Positions 47,524-59,139 are shown, counted from the stretch's first letter. The stretch: DNA of 64,000 nt from Klebsiella indica (GCF_005860775.1 NZ_VCHQ01000024.1:1-64000); one strand, 5' to 3'. The notes: generated by a model not told the origin, from the letters alone. Made by a program: numbers and translations.

Positions 47524-48261
47524 TTAATACTCTTTCCCGGTCACACGGTCGCGATAACTGTCCCAGTTAAAATTGACCCACAGGCTGTTGCCGAGTCGCA
47601 TGCGATCCATAACGCGCTCGCCAAGCAGTTTATTCATTTCGTCCATATTGCTGTTAGTCAGCATGCCGGTAGGGCGTTTTGATGAAGAGCGGCGGTCGAC
47701 AATCTGGTTGATGATGACCTTCTCGTAGCGCGATTCCGTTTGCATGCCGATTTCGTCAATCACCAGCAGATCGACCTTACTCAGGTCAGTAAGGAGCTGC
47801 TCTTCGCTGGTTTCCCGGTTGCTAAATGTTTCTTTCATCGCCGACATAATATCGGCGACGGTAATAATTAATACTGACTTACCGCGTAGCAGCAGTTCAT
47901 TGCAGATTGCGGCGGCGAGATGATTTTTTCCGGTGCCCGGTTTGCCGGAGAAGATAAAACTGGCGATGTTGCCGTCGAACTCCTCGACGTACTGTCGCGC
48001 CCTGGATAGCGCGATCATCTGGCCTTCGCACTCTACCCGGTAATTATCCAGCGAACAGTTCTGATGCAGGGGGCGAATGCCGGAGCGGTTAAACGTGCGC
48101 TGCATTTTCATGGCGCGGTTTTCACGCGCCAGCGCTTCCGAACGCAGTTTGCCCTGCTCTTTTTGCCAGGCCAGCAGTTCTTCACCTGTTTTAAACGCGG
48201 GTTCGATATGGGCTGGCATCATTTTTTGCAGGCGCTTCATTAAATCGCCGACATTTTTCAT
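47524..48261 (-). CDS. dnaC: DNA helicase loader DnaC
   Basis: This 245-residue AAA+ ATPase loads DnaB helicase onto oriC and restart sites. It has Walker A SGKPGTGKNHLAAA, Walker B LLVIDEIG, sensor TNSNMDE and the C-terminal RVMDRMRLG box with arginine finger. The N-terminal DnaB-binding part is conserved. GAGG lies 6 nt before ATG 48261; the ATG two codons earlier overlaps the dnaT stop. One residue difference from E. coli is an Asn in SLWVNFNWD. Confidence 0.95.
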   Translation of the reverse strand: MKNVGDLMKRLQKMMPAHIEPAFKTGEELLAWQKEQGKLRSEALARENRAMKMQRTFNRSGIRPLHQNCSLDNYRVECEGQMIALSRARQYVEEFDGNIASFIFSGKPGTGKNHLAAAICNELLLRGKSVLIITVADIMSAMKETFSNRETSEEQLLTDLSKVDLLVIDEIGMQTESRYEKVIINQIVDRRSSSKRPTGMLTNSNMDEMNKLLGERVMDRMRLGNSLWVNFNWDSYRDRVTGKEY

Positions 48262-48263
48262 GC

Positions 48264-48806
48264 TCATCCTCGGAATCCTCGTGGAATATGGTTATCAGGT
48301 TCGCTGATCGCGTTGACATCGCGTCGCGGCTGACCCCCGTTGCTGGCCCGGCCAATCTGCACGCTGCGCGCCAGCTTCTGTTGCCACTGGACATGATGAA
48401 AGACCTTGCCTTCCGCCTGCCAGTAAGCGATGAACGCGGCCAGTTCTTCCGGCGTGACGGGCTGGCTCAGGGCAATGCCCCAAAGCGCGGCCAGACGCTG
48501 GAAATCCGCATCCGGCTGCCAGTCGGCATACATTGGAAATTTACCCATCGGCACGACGCAAGGTTCCGCCTGAGGAGGCTCGGCAAAAAACTGCGCGTCC
48601 AGCGCAATATCGCTACCAGGGCGCGATAGTCTGGCCTCCAGTTCCAGCAACGTTGCCAGACGTTCCGGCGTGAGCGCATAGAATGCGGGGGCATTGTTGG
48701 CGAAGACGGCGACGACGCCGCTGGCCGATTTTGCCAGTACCGTTGCGTGATCCTGCATGAAGTCATCCAGACCGCTAAAATCGGTAGTTAATATTCGTGA
48801 AGACAT
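48264..48806 (-). CDS. dnaT: primosomal protein DnaT (primosome protein I)
   Basis: This 180-residue primosome component works with PriA/PriB and DnaC in replication restart. The sequence [26 protein letters not shown] and [16 protein letters not shown] match DnaT. It is translationally coupled to dnaC; its stop lies next to the dnaC start. It precedes dnaC as in other enterobacteria. Confidence 0.95.
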   Translation of the reverse strand: MSSRILTTDFSGLDDFMQDHATVLAKSASGVVAVFANNAPAFYALTPERLATLLELEARLSRPGSDIALDAQFFAEPPQAEPCVVPMGKFPMYADWQPDADFQRLAALWGIALSQPVTPEELAAFIAYWQAEGKVFHHVQWQQKLARSVQIGRASNGGQPRRDVNAISEPDNHIPRGFRG

Positions 48807-48912
48807 AAATCAATCTCAACTCTGAACGACAATGAAAGAGGGGAACTGCACACATAGTAGCATAGGGTGCGCTCAGGAAGGAGCGCCGCAGGTGACCCGG
48901 CGACGCGAACCG

Positions 48913-50153
<1,241 letters not shown>

Positions 50154-50424
50154 AAATACCTGCTGTCCGTGATGCCTGATGCTGTCGTGTCTGGCGATAC
50201 TTTTACCTGAAGTCTTGTTTTAGCTGAGCGGTCAGGATCAAACAATGTGTAAAAAATCGCCCGTCTGTTGGCCTCTGGAATTTGACCTCTGCCACATTTC
50301 CGCAAGATTGATAAAAAGTGCAATTTTTGCACCAATTCTTACCTTCTTTTTCCTGCCCGACTTATCAAAAATGCAAATTCGAACTTTTAATAAACAAAAA
50401 ATCAACAAATAATTAACTTGCTGA

Positions 50425-51618
<1,194 letters not shown>

Positions 51619-51639
51619 GCGATAAGATCCGGAGCCATC

Positions 51640-52509
51640 ATGCAGACAGATAACATCGTTCCCGTTTTTAAACTGTATGGTGAAGATCGCGACTGGCCAA
51701 CGCCCGACCTTTTGCACTGTGAATCGATACTGCAGCGTAGCCGTCTGTATGAATGGCATATCCGCGTGCATCAGCATGCGGAGTTGGTGCAATTGCTGTA
51801 TCTGCATAAAGGGCAGGCTGCCATCGAAATTGAAGGGGCCACCACCGTGATGACGGAATCCTGTATTCAGGTTGTTCCGGCGTTATGTATTCATGGGTTT
51901 CATTTTTCGCCGGGAACGGAAGGATATGTTTTATCGCTGGCGTTGCCGCTGCTTAGAGGTTTCGAAAATCAGTTTGGGCGGCAACTGGATGTACTCGACC
52001 AGCCGCAGTGTGTGCCGGTGAAAACGTCCAGGAGCCATATCCGTGCCCTGTTTACCGCCATACAGGAAGAGTACCGTGAGGATCATGATGCGCGCGAAAT
52101 GATGCTGCATTCGCTGTTGGGGGCGCTGCTGGTTTGGTTAAACCGGCGGTATCGACCGCAGCTAATCACGGAGGATAAAGCTGAGCGTAAGCGCACCGTC
52201 ATGCGTCATTTTTCGCGTCTTATTGAAAGCCACTATCGCGAGCATATGCCTTTGACGGGTTATGCCCGGCGGGTTGGTATATCTGTGACGCATCTGAATT
52301 ATTTATGCCATGAATTTTATGGCTGTAGCGCGCTGGGCGTTCTACATCAACGGTTGATGCTTGAGGCTCGTCGTAACCTGCAGTATACCAGCATGACAAT
52401 TGCACAACTTTCTGATTATTTGGGATTTACTGAGGCTGCTTATTTCTCCCGTTTCTTTCGTCGCTATAGTGGGGAATCACCTAAAGCATTTCGGAAGAAA
52501 ATAAAATAA
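51640..52509 (+). CDS. AraC-family activator, PobR-like
   Basis: This 289-residue regulator has a cupin domain (RVHQHAELVQLLYLHKGQA; VVPALCIHGFHFSPGT) and a C-terminal double helix-turn-helix (LTGYARRVGISVTHLNYLC; IAQLSDYLGFTEAAYFSRFF). It is like the AraC-type PobR/HpaA activators that sense aromatic acids. It is on the same strand just after pobA, so pobA-pobR may be one transcript. Confidence 0.86.
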   Translation: MQTDNIVPVFKLYGEDRDWPTPDLLHCESILQRSRLYEWHIRVHQHAELVQLLYLHKGQAAIEIEGATTVMTESCIQVVPALCIHGFHFSPGTEGYVLSLALPLLRGFENQFGRQLDVLDQPQCVPVKTSRSHIRALFTAIQEEYREDHDAREMMLHSLLGALLVWLNRRYRPQLITEDKAERKRTVMRHFSRLIESHYREHMPLTGYARRVGISVTHLNYLCHEFYGCSALGVLHQRLMLEARRNLQYTSMTIAQLSDYLGFTEAAYFSRFFRRYSGESPKAFRKKIK

Positions 52510-52782
52510 ATCATAGTTGGCTCATCTCTCTTGCGTTAGCATATCTAACGAAGGTTTTAACCATTTCTAATTTATTGCTGACAAATACCTGTGTTAATGT
52601 TAATTATTGGCATGGATAACGGCAATATGTTGCTCGCCATAATATAAATTGACTTCAGCGCACGAGATAGTGTGCTCGCCAGGGACGACAAAGATTTATT
52701 TCGGCAGAATAATCTGATGGATGCACAATTATTCATCTGATCTTTTGCCTGGGCTGAATCTTCAACAGGAAGCGGAGAGTTT

Positions 52783-53475
52783 ATGTTACCAGGAGAGGGG
52801 AAGCACTGTATTATTATTAGTAGCGCTCCGGTTATGCAGTGTGGGCTAAAAGCCATTGTGGGGGAGTATCGCCCTGATTACGAATTCAGTTTCTGTCGCT
52901 CTCCGGAAGCGTTAACCTTACTACAATTACGTTGTGCGCTGCTGGTTATTGCAGATCTCTCCAGCGGAATCGATCAACCTGGAGATATATGTGAATATTA
53001 CCATTCTTTAATGATTCAATATCAGAATATACACTGGGTATTTATGGCCGGAGATGCCTGTTATCCATTAGCGGTTGAGTTATTAATGCGGTCGGGAAGC
53101 ACATTAATTTCTAACAGTGAACCGGTGAACTACCTCATCGACGCGATTTGCCCAGGAGGAAATGCGACTGAACGCGTCAGCGAGGCGGGATGCCGCCCGG
53201 AAAGGGGAAATATTGATGAAGAGATGCATCAACGGGCCATACTGACGTTTTCTGAGCGGAAGGTGCTGAGGCTTCTCGCAAAAGGGTGGGGAATTAATCA
53301 AATCGCCGCTTTATTGAAGAAAAGTAATAAAACAATAAGCGCGCAAAAAAATAGCGCTATGCGGCGCTTATCTTTACGCAGCAACGCAGAAATGTATGCC
53401 TGGATTAACAGTGTTCAGGGAATGAGAACGCTGAATATTGATTCGGCCAATGAGGACCGGCAGAATGGAAAATAA
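52783..53475 (+). CDS. yjjQ: LuxR-type regulator YjjQ
   Basis: This 230-residue regulator has an N-terminal receiver-like part without the phospho-acceptor pocket and a C-terminal LuxR helix-turn-helix (LTFSERKVLRLLAKGWGINQIAALLKKS). GGAGAGTTT precedes the ATG. In E. coli YjjQ represses flagellar and other genes and is silenced by H-NS. The low GC of this pair fits H-NS control. The end overlaps bglJ by 11 nt. Confidence 0.89.
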   Translation: MLPGEGKHCIIISSAPVMQCGLKAIVGEYRPDYEFSFCRSPEALTLLQLRCALLVIADLSSGIDQPGDICEYYHSLMIQYQNIHWVFMAGDACYPLAVELLMRSGSTLISNSEPVNYLIDAICPGGNATERVSEAGCRPERGNIDEEMHQRAILTFSERKVLRLLAKGWGINQIAALLKKSNKTISAQKNSAMRRLSLRSNAEMYAWINSVQGMRTLNIDSANEDRQNGK

Positions 53476-54103
53476 TCACATAACGCGATATATTGCTGTC
53501 GTCGAAAAATGTACGATGACGGAAGTGGCGCTTCACCACATATTAATGAATGAAAGCGATAAGAAATTTTGTGTTCGTTTTTTTAAAGATACTCAGACAT
53601 TAAAGCAAGCATTTAAATCTGATAATTTTTCCGCGATTATTTTTTCACTTTCGGGTAATCGTCGAGCGCGTCTGGAAAGTTTACTTTTCCTTAATGAAGT
53701 CGCACACTATTACCCTGAAATACAAAGAATTGTCCTGGCAAATGATGAAGCCGAAATGCGTTTGATCGTTCATCTGGTATCTTCTCGTTTACATGGTCTG
53801 TTGAATAAATCAGCGTGTCGGATTGAGTTGCAGGAACGCTTGCTGCAGATTCTTAATCTCAACCCTCAGGTAAATGCGGCAGATATGAACCCAAAAACGA
53901 GGTTGTGTCATCAGATCCTGAGCCCAATGGAACATACGATTCTGAGATATATGTCCTACGGCTATTCCCTGGCGGAGATAGCGACGCAGCTGAAACGAAA
54001 TATCAAAACTATCCGCGCGCATAAATCGAATGCGATGACTAAGCTTGGCGTCAGTTCTGATATGGGGCTATTGAGCGCAGCAGATATTCTGCTGCGCCTG
54101 TAG
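53465..54103 (+). CDS. bglJ: LuxR-type regulator BglJ
   Basis: This 212-residue partner of RcsB activates the bgl operon and other targets in E. coli. It has a degenerate receiver domain and a C-terminal LuxR domain (LSPMEHTILRYMSYGYSLAEIATQLKRN, then KSNAMTKLGV). The ATG at 53465 lies within the end of yjjQ, a coupling also seen in E. coli; an in-frame start nine codons earlier is possible. The DNA is AT-rich. Confidence 0.9.
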   Translation: MENNHITRYIAVVEKCTMTEVALHHILMNESDKKFCVRFFKDTQTLKQAFKSDNFSAIIFSLSGNRRARLESLLFLNEVAHYYPEIQRIVLANDEAEMRLIVHLVSSRLHGLLNKSACRIELQERLLQILNLNPQVNAADMNPKTRLCHQILSPMEHTILRYMSYGYSLAEIATQLKRNIKTIRAHKSNAMTKLGVSSDMGLLSAADILLRL

Positions 54104-54160
54104 TGGAGCTCGGATGTTGCCAGAAGCACGAGAGGCCTGCTCTCTCCAGCCTGGTGTTAC

Positions 54161-54619
54161 TTAACAGCAAACATCAATCCAGGTGGCGTCAGTCAACTGC
54201 GCCATTCGTTCGGGTGAAATGCGAACGGCGCTATGGATTGATCCTGCGGCTGGCAGGACTTCGGGGTATTGCTTGAGTGAGATGTCACAGTAAACCGCCA
54301 GCGGAATTTCCAGGCCAAATGGGCACACACCACCGACGGGATGCCCGGTTAGCGTAACCACCTCATCACTGCTTAGCATACGTGCTTTAGCGCCGAACGC
54401 TTCTTTGAGTTTTTTATTATCCAGGCGTGCATCGCCTTTCGCGACAACAAGCACGACCCTTTCTTTGACTTTTAAGGACAGGGTTTTTGCTATTTGCCCG
54501 GGCTCAACGTTATGCGCCGCTGCGGCTAAGGCGACCGTTGCTGTACTCTGATTAAGTTCGATGATTTCGATATCGGGGGCGCGGTCAGCAAAGAACTGCC
54601 GCACGGACTGCAGACTCAT
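54161..54619 (-). CDS. YbaK/EbsC-type aminoacyl-tRNA deacylase
   Basis: This 152-residue protein of the YbaK/ProX editing fold includes GQIAKTLSLKVKERVVLVVAKGDARLDNKKLKE, GHPVGGVCPFGLE and AAGSIHSAVRIS, the typical family motifs. It probably hydrolyses mischarged tRNA (Cys- or Ala-tRNA-Pro). It is not ybaK itself, which sits elsewhere in enterobacteria. AGGAG lies 5 nt before ATG 54619. The upstream in-frame start is within non-coding DNA. Confidence 0.87.
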   Translation of the reverse strand: MSLQSVRQFFADRAPDIEIIELNQSTATVALAAAAHNVEPGQIAKTLSLKVKERVVLVVAKGDARLDNKKLKEAFGAKARMLSSDEVVTLTGHPVGGVCPFGLEIPLAVYCDISLKQYPEVLPAAGSIHSAVRISPERMAQLTDATWIDVCC

Positions 54620-54963
54620 TGGAATCTCCTGATTAAGGCTTGTTAAAAATCTGTCACAAGCTTCGCAAAGTGTAAATATCATTGGGGGATAATCAAGAAT
54701 CTTTCCAATTTCTGGATCTCCTTCACAATCACTGCAACCGGTTACTGTAACCGGTTGCGGGTTTTCATATAGATATGAATACTGGCAACGTGATTTCCCG
54801 CGTCACCTATAACAAAAGAGCCGTATATGAACCGGATCTGGTTGCGCAGCCAGTGCGCCAGGAGTGCTATCCGACGTGCTGACCCACTCACCAATCCGGG
54901 GTCATTGCTGCGGCAAGATAATCGTTGCCGGGACTGTTTATCTGGCCTGTCAGGAGGGCTGCT
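54620..54963. other. intergenic region between ybaK-like gene and PTS EIIC
   Basis: This 344-bp divergent gap holds two perfect palindromes at 54734-54779 (separate entry) and the AGGAGG box of the EIIC gene. I see no ORF that can be supported. Confidence 0.5.
54734..54779. promoter_or_regulatory. tandem perfect palindromes, candidate operators for EIIC
   Basis: GCAACCGGTTAC, T, GTAACCGGTTGC (54734-54758) is a perfect 25-bp dyad with a single central base. TTCATAT, AG, ATATGAA (54764-54779) is a second perfect dyad 5 bp later. A 1-nt centre is too tight for a full RNA hairpin loop, which favours a protein-binding site such as a LacI-family operator. A weak T tract (GGGTTTTC) follows the first, so a terminator role is a less likely alternative. 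Confidence 0.55.
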
Positions 54964-56307
54964 ATGTCTGCTAACCATGCTGCATTTAATTTGATATTTC
55001 GCTTTGTAGAAAATTACATCAGCCCGGCCGCGGGACGTATTTCGTCTCAGCGCCATGTTATGGCTATCCGCGACGGTTTTATTTCCGCCATGCCGTTTAT
55101 GATTGTTGGCTCTTTTCTTCTCGTCTTTGCTTACCCGCCGTTTTCGCCGGATACCACCTGGGGGATTGCCCGTGCCTGGCTGGATCTGGCAAAAGAGTAT
55201 GAGGGGCGAATTCTGACGCCGTTTGATATGACGATGGGCATTATGTCTATCTACATTTGTGCCGCGATTGCCTATAACCTCGGCAAGCATTACGAAAAAA
55301 CGAATCAGCTTGATCCTTTTATGTGCGCGATGCTGTCGATTATGGCCTTTCTGCTCGTAGCGGCACCAAAGACGAATGGCAGTTTGCCGGTTGATAGTCT
55401 GGGGGGAACGGGGATCTTTACCGCCCTTCTTGTGGCGGTTTACTGCGTCGAAATGATGCGCTTTCTGAAAGCGCATAACATCGGTATTCGCCTGCCGGAT
55501 CAGGTGCCGCCGATGATTAAAAACTCTTTTGATCTGCTGATCCCGGTGCTGGTTGTGGTGGTGACGCTCTATCCGCTCAGTCTGTTTATTCAGCATCATT
55601 TCGATATGCTGATCCCTCAGGCCATTATGGCTATCTTCAAACCGCTGGTTTCTGCGGCGGATTCGTTGCCCGCCATTTTACTGGCGGTACTGATTGCTCA
55701 TCTGTTGTGGTTTGCCGGTATCCACGGTGCGGCGATTGTCTCCGGTATGCTGCAGATGTTCTGGCTAACCAATCTTGGCATGAACCAGCAGGCCCTGGCG
55801 CAGGGCGCACCGTTACCGCATATCTTTATGGAAGCGTTCTGGACATTCTTTATCGTCATTGGTGGTTCGGGAGCCACAATGGGGCTGGTATTTTGCTATC
55901 TGCGCAGTCGCTCCGCGCATTTGCGTTCGATTGGTCGTTTGAGCGTGGTGCCAAGCCTGTTTAACATCAACGAACCGGTGATTTTCGGTACGCCAATTGT
56001 GATGAATCCGGTGTTCTTTATTCCTTTCCTGTTGGCGCCGATGGTTAATGCGGTACTGGCCTGGGCGACAATGAAGCTGGACCTGATTAGCCGGGTGATT
56101 TCAGTGGTGCCGTGGACGGCGCCGGCACCGATTGGCGGCGCATGGGCGTTAGGCTGGGATTTCCGGGCAGCTATTCTGGTCGTTATTCTGGCGTGCGTTT
56201 CGGCGATCATTTATTTCCCATTCTTTAAAGTGTACGAGAAACAGTTGCTGACCCAGGAGGCAGAAGAGGCGCAGCGTATTGCCGCGGAGAGTCAGCAGAC
56301 GGCATAA
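54964..56307 (+). CDS. PTS cellobiose/lactose-family IIC component
   Basis: This 447-residue membrane permease of the phosphotransferase system has about 10 helices. FWTFFIVIGGSGATMGLV and SVVPSLFNINEPVIFGTPIVMNP are signatures of the Lac/Cel IIC family (the substrate-binding Glu is in NEP). AGGAGG lies 6 nt before ATG 54964. No IIA, IIB or glycosidase gene is adjacent, so it must use partner domains encoded elsewhere. It probably imports a beta-linked disaccharide. The C-terminal tail (EEAQRIAAES) is cytoplasmic. Confidence 0.9.
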   Translation: MSANHAAFNLIFRFVENYISPAAGRISSQRHVMAIRDGFISAMPFMIVGSFLLVFAYPPFSPDTTWGIARAWLDLAKEYEGRILTPFDMTMGIMSIYICAAIAYNLGKHYEKTNQLDPFMCAMLSIMAFLLVAAPKTNGSLPVDSLGGTGIFTALLVAVYCVEMMRFLKAHNIGIRLPDQVPPMIKNSFDLLIPVLVVVVTLYPLSLFIQHHFDMLIPQAIMAIFKPLVSAADSLPAILLAVLIAHLLWFAGIHGAAIVSGMLQMFWLTNLGMNQQALAQGAPLPHIFMEAFWTFFIVIGGSGATMGLVFCYLRSRSAHLRSIGRLSVVPSLFNINEPVIFGTPIVMNPVFFIPFLLAPMVNAVLAWATMKLDLISRVISVVPWTAPAPIGGAWALGWDFRAAILVVILACVSAIIYFPFFKVYEKQLLTQEAEEAQRIAAESQQTA

Positions 56308-56349
56308 ACATGACGGGTGGCCGGGCTGGTCGCCCGTTTCAGGAGAAGG

Positions 56350-57138
56350 CTATTTCAGCGTACAGTCGCCGCATTGTTGAACATCCGCCAGACGATAGCG
56401 CTGGCAGCAGGTGCGGCGCACGAGTTGTCCTTCGCGTAAAACCACCGTTCGCCACAGCGGGTTATCCTGACCGTCGGCAAGCTGTTTTTCAAAGAAGCAG
56501 TGTTGGCGAATTTCGGTGACTTTTTCATCCCCCAGCAGGGCTTTCATTTCCCCCAGATACCAGTTGATCAGATAGCCAGTATTGCTCCAGATAAGCTTGC
56601 CGTTGATATCACCAGTGGCTTCCAGCGCCTGAACGACGGGCTGTAAAGCATGGGTGACCAGCCTTTCCATTCGTGATGAAGCGGATTGTCCGGAGATGTT
56701 CTCCGCTGAATGGATGGCGATCCAAAAACAGGCGGCACGGCCAGTTTCATGAAATTCGACGCGAATATGCTCCGGCGCCAGGCTAATGGCACGCTCCTCG
56801 CTCAGCAGAGCCAGCATTAGCGGCGGAACCAGTAAACCGATGTACCATTGCGCCCACAGGGATAACAACGGTTTTTGTTCACGCGCATGCTTGGGATGGT
56901 TGCGATAAATGTGGTCTGAATACGTCGCCAGCAGGGAACTTAGCGCCACCGGCTGTGACCATTCTGTCAGGGTTAATGCATGATGTGGCGCTTGTTCATT
57001 CAGTCGGAGAAAATCCAACAGATGGGGGCGTAATGTCGCGATCTTGTCCCGAATCGTATTCGCCAATGCCTGCTCAGGCGAAGAGAGCGGCGCCCGCCAG
57101 ATGAGATCATTGTTGAATGAGAGTGATCGGTAAGCCAT
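56350..57138 (-). CDS. fhuF: ferric siderophore reductase FhuF
   Basis: This 262-residue 2Fe-2S protein reduces hydroxamate-bound iron in the cytoplasm. The C-terminal TCCQRYRLADVQQCGDC carries the cysteines (C-C-x10-C-x2-C) that hold the cluster. The length matches E. coli FhuF. A Fur box lies just upstream. It is convergent with the EIIC gene. Confidence 0.94.
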   Translation of the reverse strand: MAYRSLSFNNDLIWRAPLSSPEQALANTIRDKIATLRPHLLDFLRLNEQAPHHALTLTEWSQPVALSSLLATYSDHIYRNHPKHAREQKPLLSLWAQWYIGLLVPPLMLALLSEERAISLAPEHIRVEFHETGRAACFWIAIHSAENISGQSASSRMERLVTHALQPVVQALEATGDINGKLIWSNTGYLINWYLGEMKALLGDEKVTEIRQHCFFEKQLADGQDNPLWRTVVLREGQLVRRTCCQRYRLADVQQCGDCTLK

Positions 57139-57156
57139 CGGATATAAAATGAAAAT

Positions 57157-57175
57157 ATAAATGAGAATGATTTTT
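57157..57175 (-). promoter_or_regulatory. Fur box upstream of fhuF
   Basis: ATAAATGAGAATGATTTTT agrees with the Fur consensus at 12 of the inner 17 positions. It lies about 20-40 bp upstream of the fhuF start codon. FhuF is a known Fur target. Confidence 0.75.
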
Positions 57176-57249
57176 GATATTAATATCCTGATGTTGACCT
57201 GGCAAGAGATTTGTCTACGCGATGATGTCGTGCAGGGGGACAGCCAGAT

Positions 57250-58296
57250 CTAGCTGGCGAGAATGATGTTACGCCCCATATTTTTGGCTTCATAAAGGGC
57301 GTTATCCGCCCGTTTCAGCGCACTATCAACATCGGCATCAATCAGCGGCGTCATACCAATACTGATAGTGACATTGGTCGCGACACTTTCATTAAACATA
57401 TGGGGAATTTTCAGGTCGTAGACTCGTTGACGGATCCGTTCCGCAGCCTGAAGCGCATTTTCCGCCGTACTGTTGGTCAACAGCACCATAAATTCTTCGC
57501 CGCCAAAGCGGGCAACGATATCGCGTGAGCGCACGGCGTTGCGGATGGCGGCGGAGACCTGAATCAGCGCCTGATCGCCCATCATATGCCCATAATGATC
57601 GTTGTAAGCTTTGAAATGATCAATATCCAGCAGCAGGACGTAGTGCTCGGTATTTTCTAATGAAAGAACAGTATTCAACTGATTCTGTAAACCTCGGCGG
57701 TTATACAAACCAGTAAGCGGATCTAACATACTGAGATCGTTAAGCGTGTTACGTTCCTTCAGAAGCTTATCCATAAGCCCTTGAGTGAATATTTCGCTAC
57801 GCTTCTGAATGACGTTCTGTAGCGTGATACCGACAATGGGCAGAAAAAAGTACCAGCACATCCGTATCCATTGCCCTCTGTCATCAAGAATCAAACAGAC
57901 AGTAAATGTCGGCAAAGAGTACAGGGTGAACGCAATGATATTGCTGGAAAAAGCAATAGTGCCAATAAACAGTACGCTTAATAAGGCAATCACCAGGTAG
58001 TTAAAATGCGGTGAACCTATCACCGCTGATTTTACCGCAATGTGCCATGCCCAAAGCAGGCCAAATATAAGAGAAATAACTGAAATACTTATTTTACGCC
58101 GGGAAAATCGCCAGTGCCATAGCAACAAAACCGTACTGCAGCCAACAATCATAAAGCAAGGCAGAGTATAAGTAATGACGCTAAAGAGTGGACTGACCAG
58201 AGACAACGTGGCAGAAACAAAACTAAGCAACAGGAAGAGCCGTAAGGAATACTGATATTTTTGCTTGTGATGTACGCGCCAGGATTGTGCAGTCAT
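57250..58296 (-). CDS. membrane-bound diguanylate cyclase (GGDEF)
   Basis: This 348-residue protein has about six helices in the first ~165 residues (a MASE-like sensor), a short coiled coil and a GGDEF domain. The active site GGEEF is at 265-269 with an intact inhibitory RSRD upstream. Other marks are LDPLTGLYNRRGL and LLDIDHFKAYNDHYGHMMGD. All catalytic residues are present, so it should make c-di-GMP. Salmonella has a cyclase gene at the same place next to fhuF (STM4551). E. coli K-12 lacks it. Confidence 0.9.
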   Translation of the reverse strand: MTAQSWRVHHKQKYQYSLRLFLLLSFVSATLSLVSPLFSVITYTLPCFMIVGCSTVLLLWHWRFSRRKISISVISLIFGLLWAWHIAVKSAVIGSPHFNYLVIALLSVLFIGTIAFSSNIIAFTLYSLPTFTVCLILDDRGQWIRMCWYFFLPIVGITLQNVIQKRSEIFTQGLMDKLLKERNTLNDLSMLDPLTGLYNRRGLQNQLNTVLSLENTEHYVLLLDIDHFKAYNDHYGHMMGDQALIQVSAAIRNAVRSRDIVARFGGEEFMVLLTNSTAENALQAAERIRQRVYDLKIPHMFNESVATNVTISIGMTPLIDADVDSALKRADNALYEAKNMGRNIILAS

Positions 58297-58524
58297 GTTG
58301 GGGTAGTCATTATTAGTCGTTAAAATACAATATGATGGGTGCTAAAAATAAATAATGAAAAAACACCACACAAAATAAGCTTTTTTGTGCATTAATCAGG
58401 AATTTTAATATATAGTTTTCGTTCGCTTAATTTATCACCTTCATGAATGTATGTCATTACCGTAAACGTAAAGAATAGAGTCTTGCAGCTTACCAGATAT
58501 GACAAATGATAAAAATTACCATAT

Positions 58525-58543
58525 GATATTGGTTATCATTATC
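58525..58543 (+). promoter_or_regulatory. Fur box upstream of yjjZ
   Basis: GATATTGGTTATCATTATC matches 15 of 19 positions of the Fur consensus GATAATGATAATCATTATC. It ends 18 bp before the yjjZ start codon. This is a stronger site than that of fhuF. Confidence 0.78.
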
Positions 58544-58561
58544 GTTGTGAGAGGTGGAAAC

Positions 58562-58801
58562 ATGTTGCAGCGAACCTTAGGGAGTGGTTGGGGCGTTCTG
58601 ATCCCTGGCATATTGATTACCGCCCTCGGTTTTGCCGATTTGTCGGTTGAGGCCTGGCGCGGATTAGTCACTTCAGGAATGCTGATGTCAGCCGCGATGA
58701 TTTGGCATCGTCAGTTACGGCATTTCGTTCTGTTACCGTCATGTCTCGCGCTGGTAAGTGGGATGATGCTGATGATAATGAATTTAAGGCTGATGGGATA
58801 A
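58562..58801 (+). CDS. yjjZ: YjjZ small inner-membrane protein (DUF1435)
   Basis: This 79-residue protein has three hydrophobic segments (about 9-25, 33-50 and 57-75) and the DUF1435 opening MLQRTLGSGWGVLIPG. AGAGG before ATG 58562 fixes the start; the longer frame from 58499 overlaps the Fur box. It should be induced by iron limitation. Function is unknown. Confidence 0.86.
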   Translation: MLQRTLGSGWGVLIPGILITALGFADLSVEAWRGLVTSGMLMSAAMIWHRQLRHFVLLPSCLALVSGMMLMIMNLRLMG

Positions 58802-58820
58802 TTCAGAAGGGGAAGAATAT

Positions 58821-58907
58821 TGGTGCGAGGGGGGGGACTTGAACCCCCACGTCCGTAAGGACACTAACACCTGAAGCTAGCGCGTCTACCAATTCCGCCA
58901 CCTTCGC
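58821..58907 (-). tRNA. leuV: tRNA-Leu (CAG)
   Basis: This is an 87-nt class II tRNA on the minus strand with encoded CCA. It has acceptor GCGAAGG, D-arm GGAATTGGTAGACG, anticodon CAG in GCTTCAGGTG and a long variable arm (TGTCCTTACGGACG). It is the promoter-distal copy of three. Sequence agrees with E. coli leuQPV. Confidence 0.97.
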
Positions 58908-58938
58908 ACAGTATTCTTCATTTTTGATATCGCCTCGT

Positions 58939-59025
58939 TGGTGCGAGGGGGGGGACTTGAACCCCCACGTCCGTAAGAACACTAACACCTGAAGCTAGCG
59001 CGTCTACCAATTCCGCCACCTTCGC
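58939..59025 (-). tRNA. leuP: tRNA-Leu (CAG)
   Basis: This is the second, 87-nt copy of the same leucine tRNA. It differs from the other two by one base at 58978 in the variable arm (TTCTTACGGA instead of TCCTTACGGA), which turns a G-C pair into G-U. Anticodon and CCA end are intact. Confidence 0.97.
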
Positions 59026-59052
59026 CCAGTGCGAGCAATATCAACGTGGTTT

Positions 59053-59139
59053 TGGTGCGAGGGGGGGGACTTGAACCCCCACGTCCGTAAGGACACTAAC
59101 ACCTGAAGCTAGCGCGTCTACCAATTCCGCCACCTTCGC
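59053..59139 (-). tRNA. leuQ: tRNA-Leu (CAG)
   Basis: This is the promoter-proximal copy of the triplet, 87 nt, identical to the distal copy. The three are separated by 31 and 27 bp and should be processed from one transcript. They read CUG, the main leucine codon. Confidence 0.97.

Noticed and set aside
54742-55599. A 285-codon minus-strand frame opposite the PTS EIIC gene
   Set aside because: It is rich in His, Arg, Asn and Gln, typical of an antisense shadow of a hydrophobic membrane protein gene, and the plus-strand gene is well supported.
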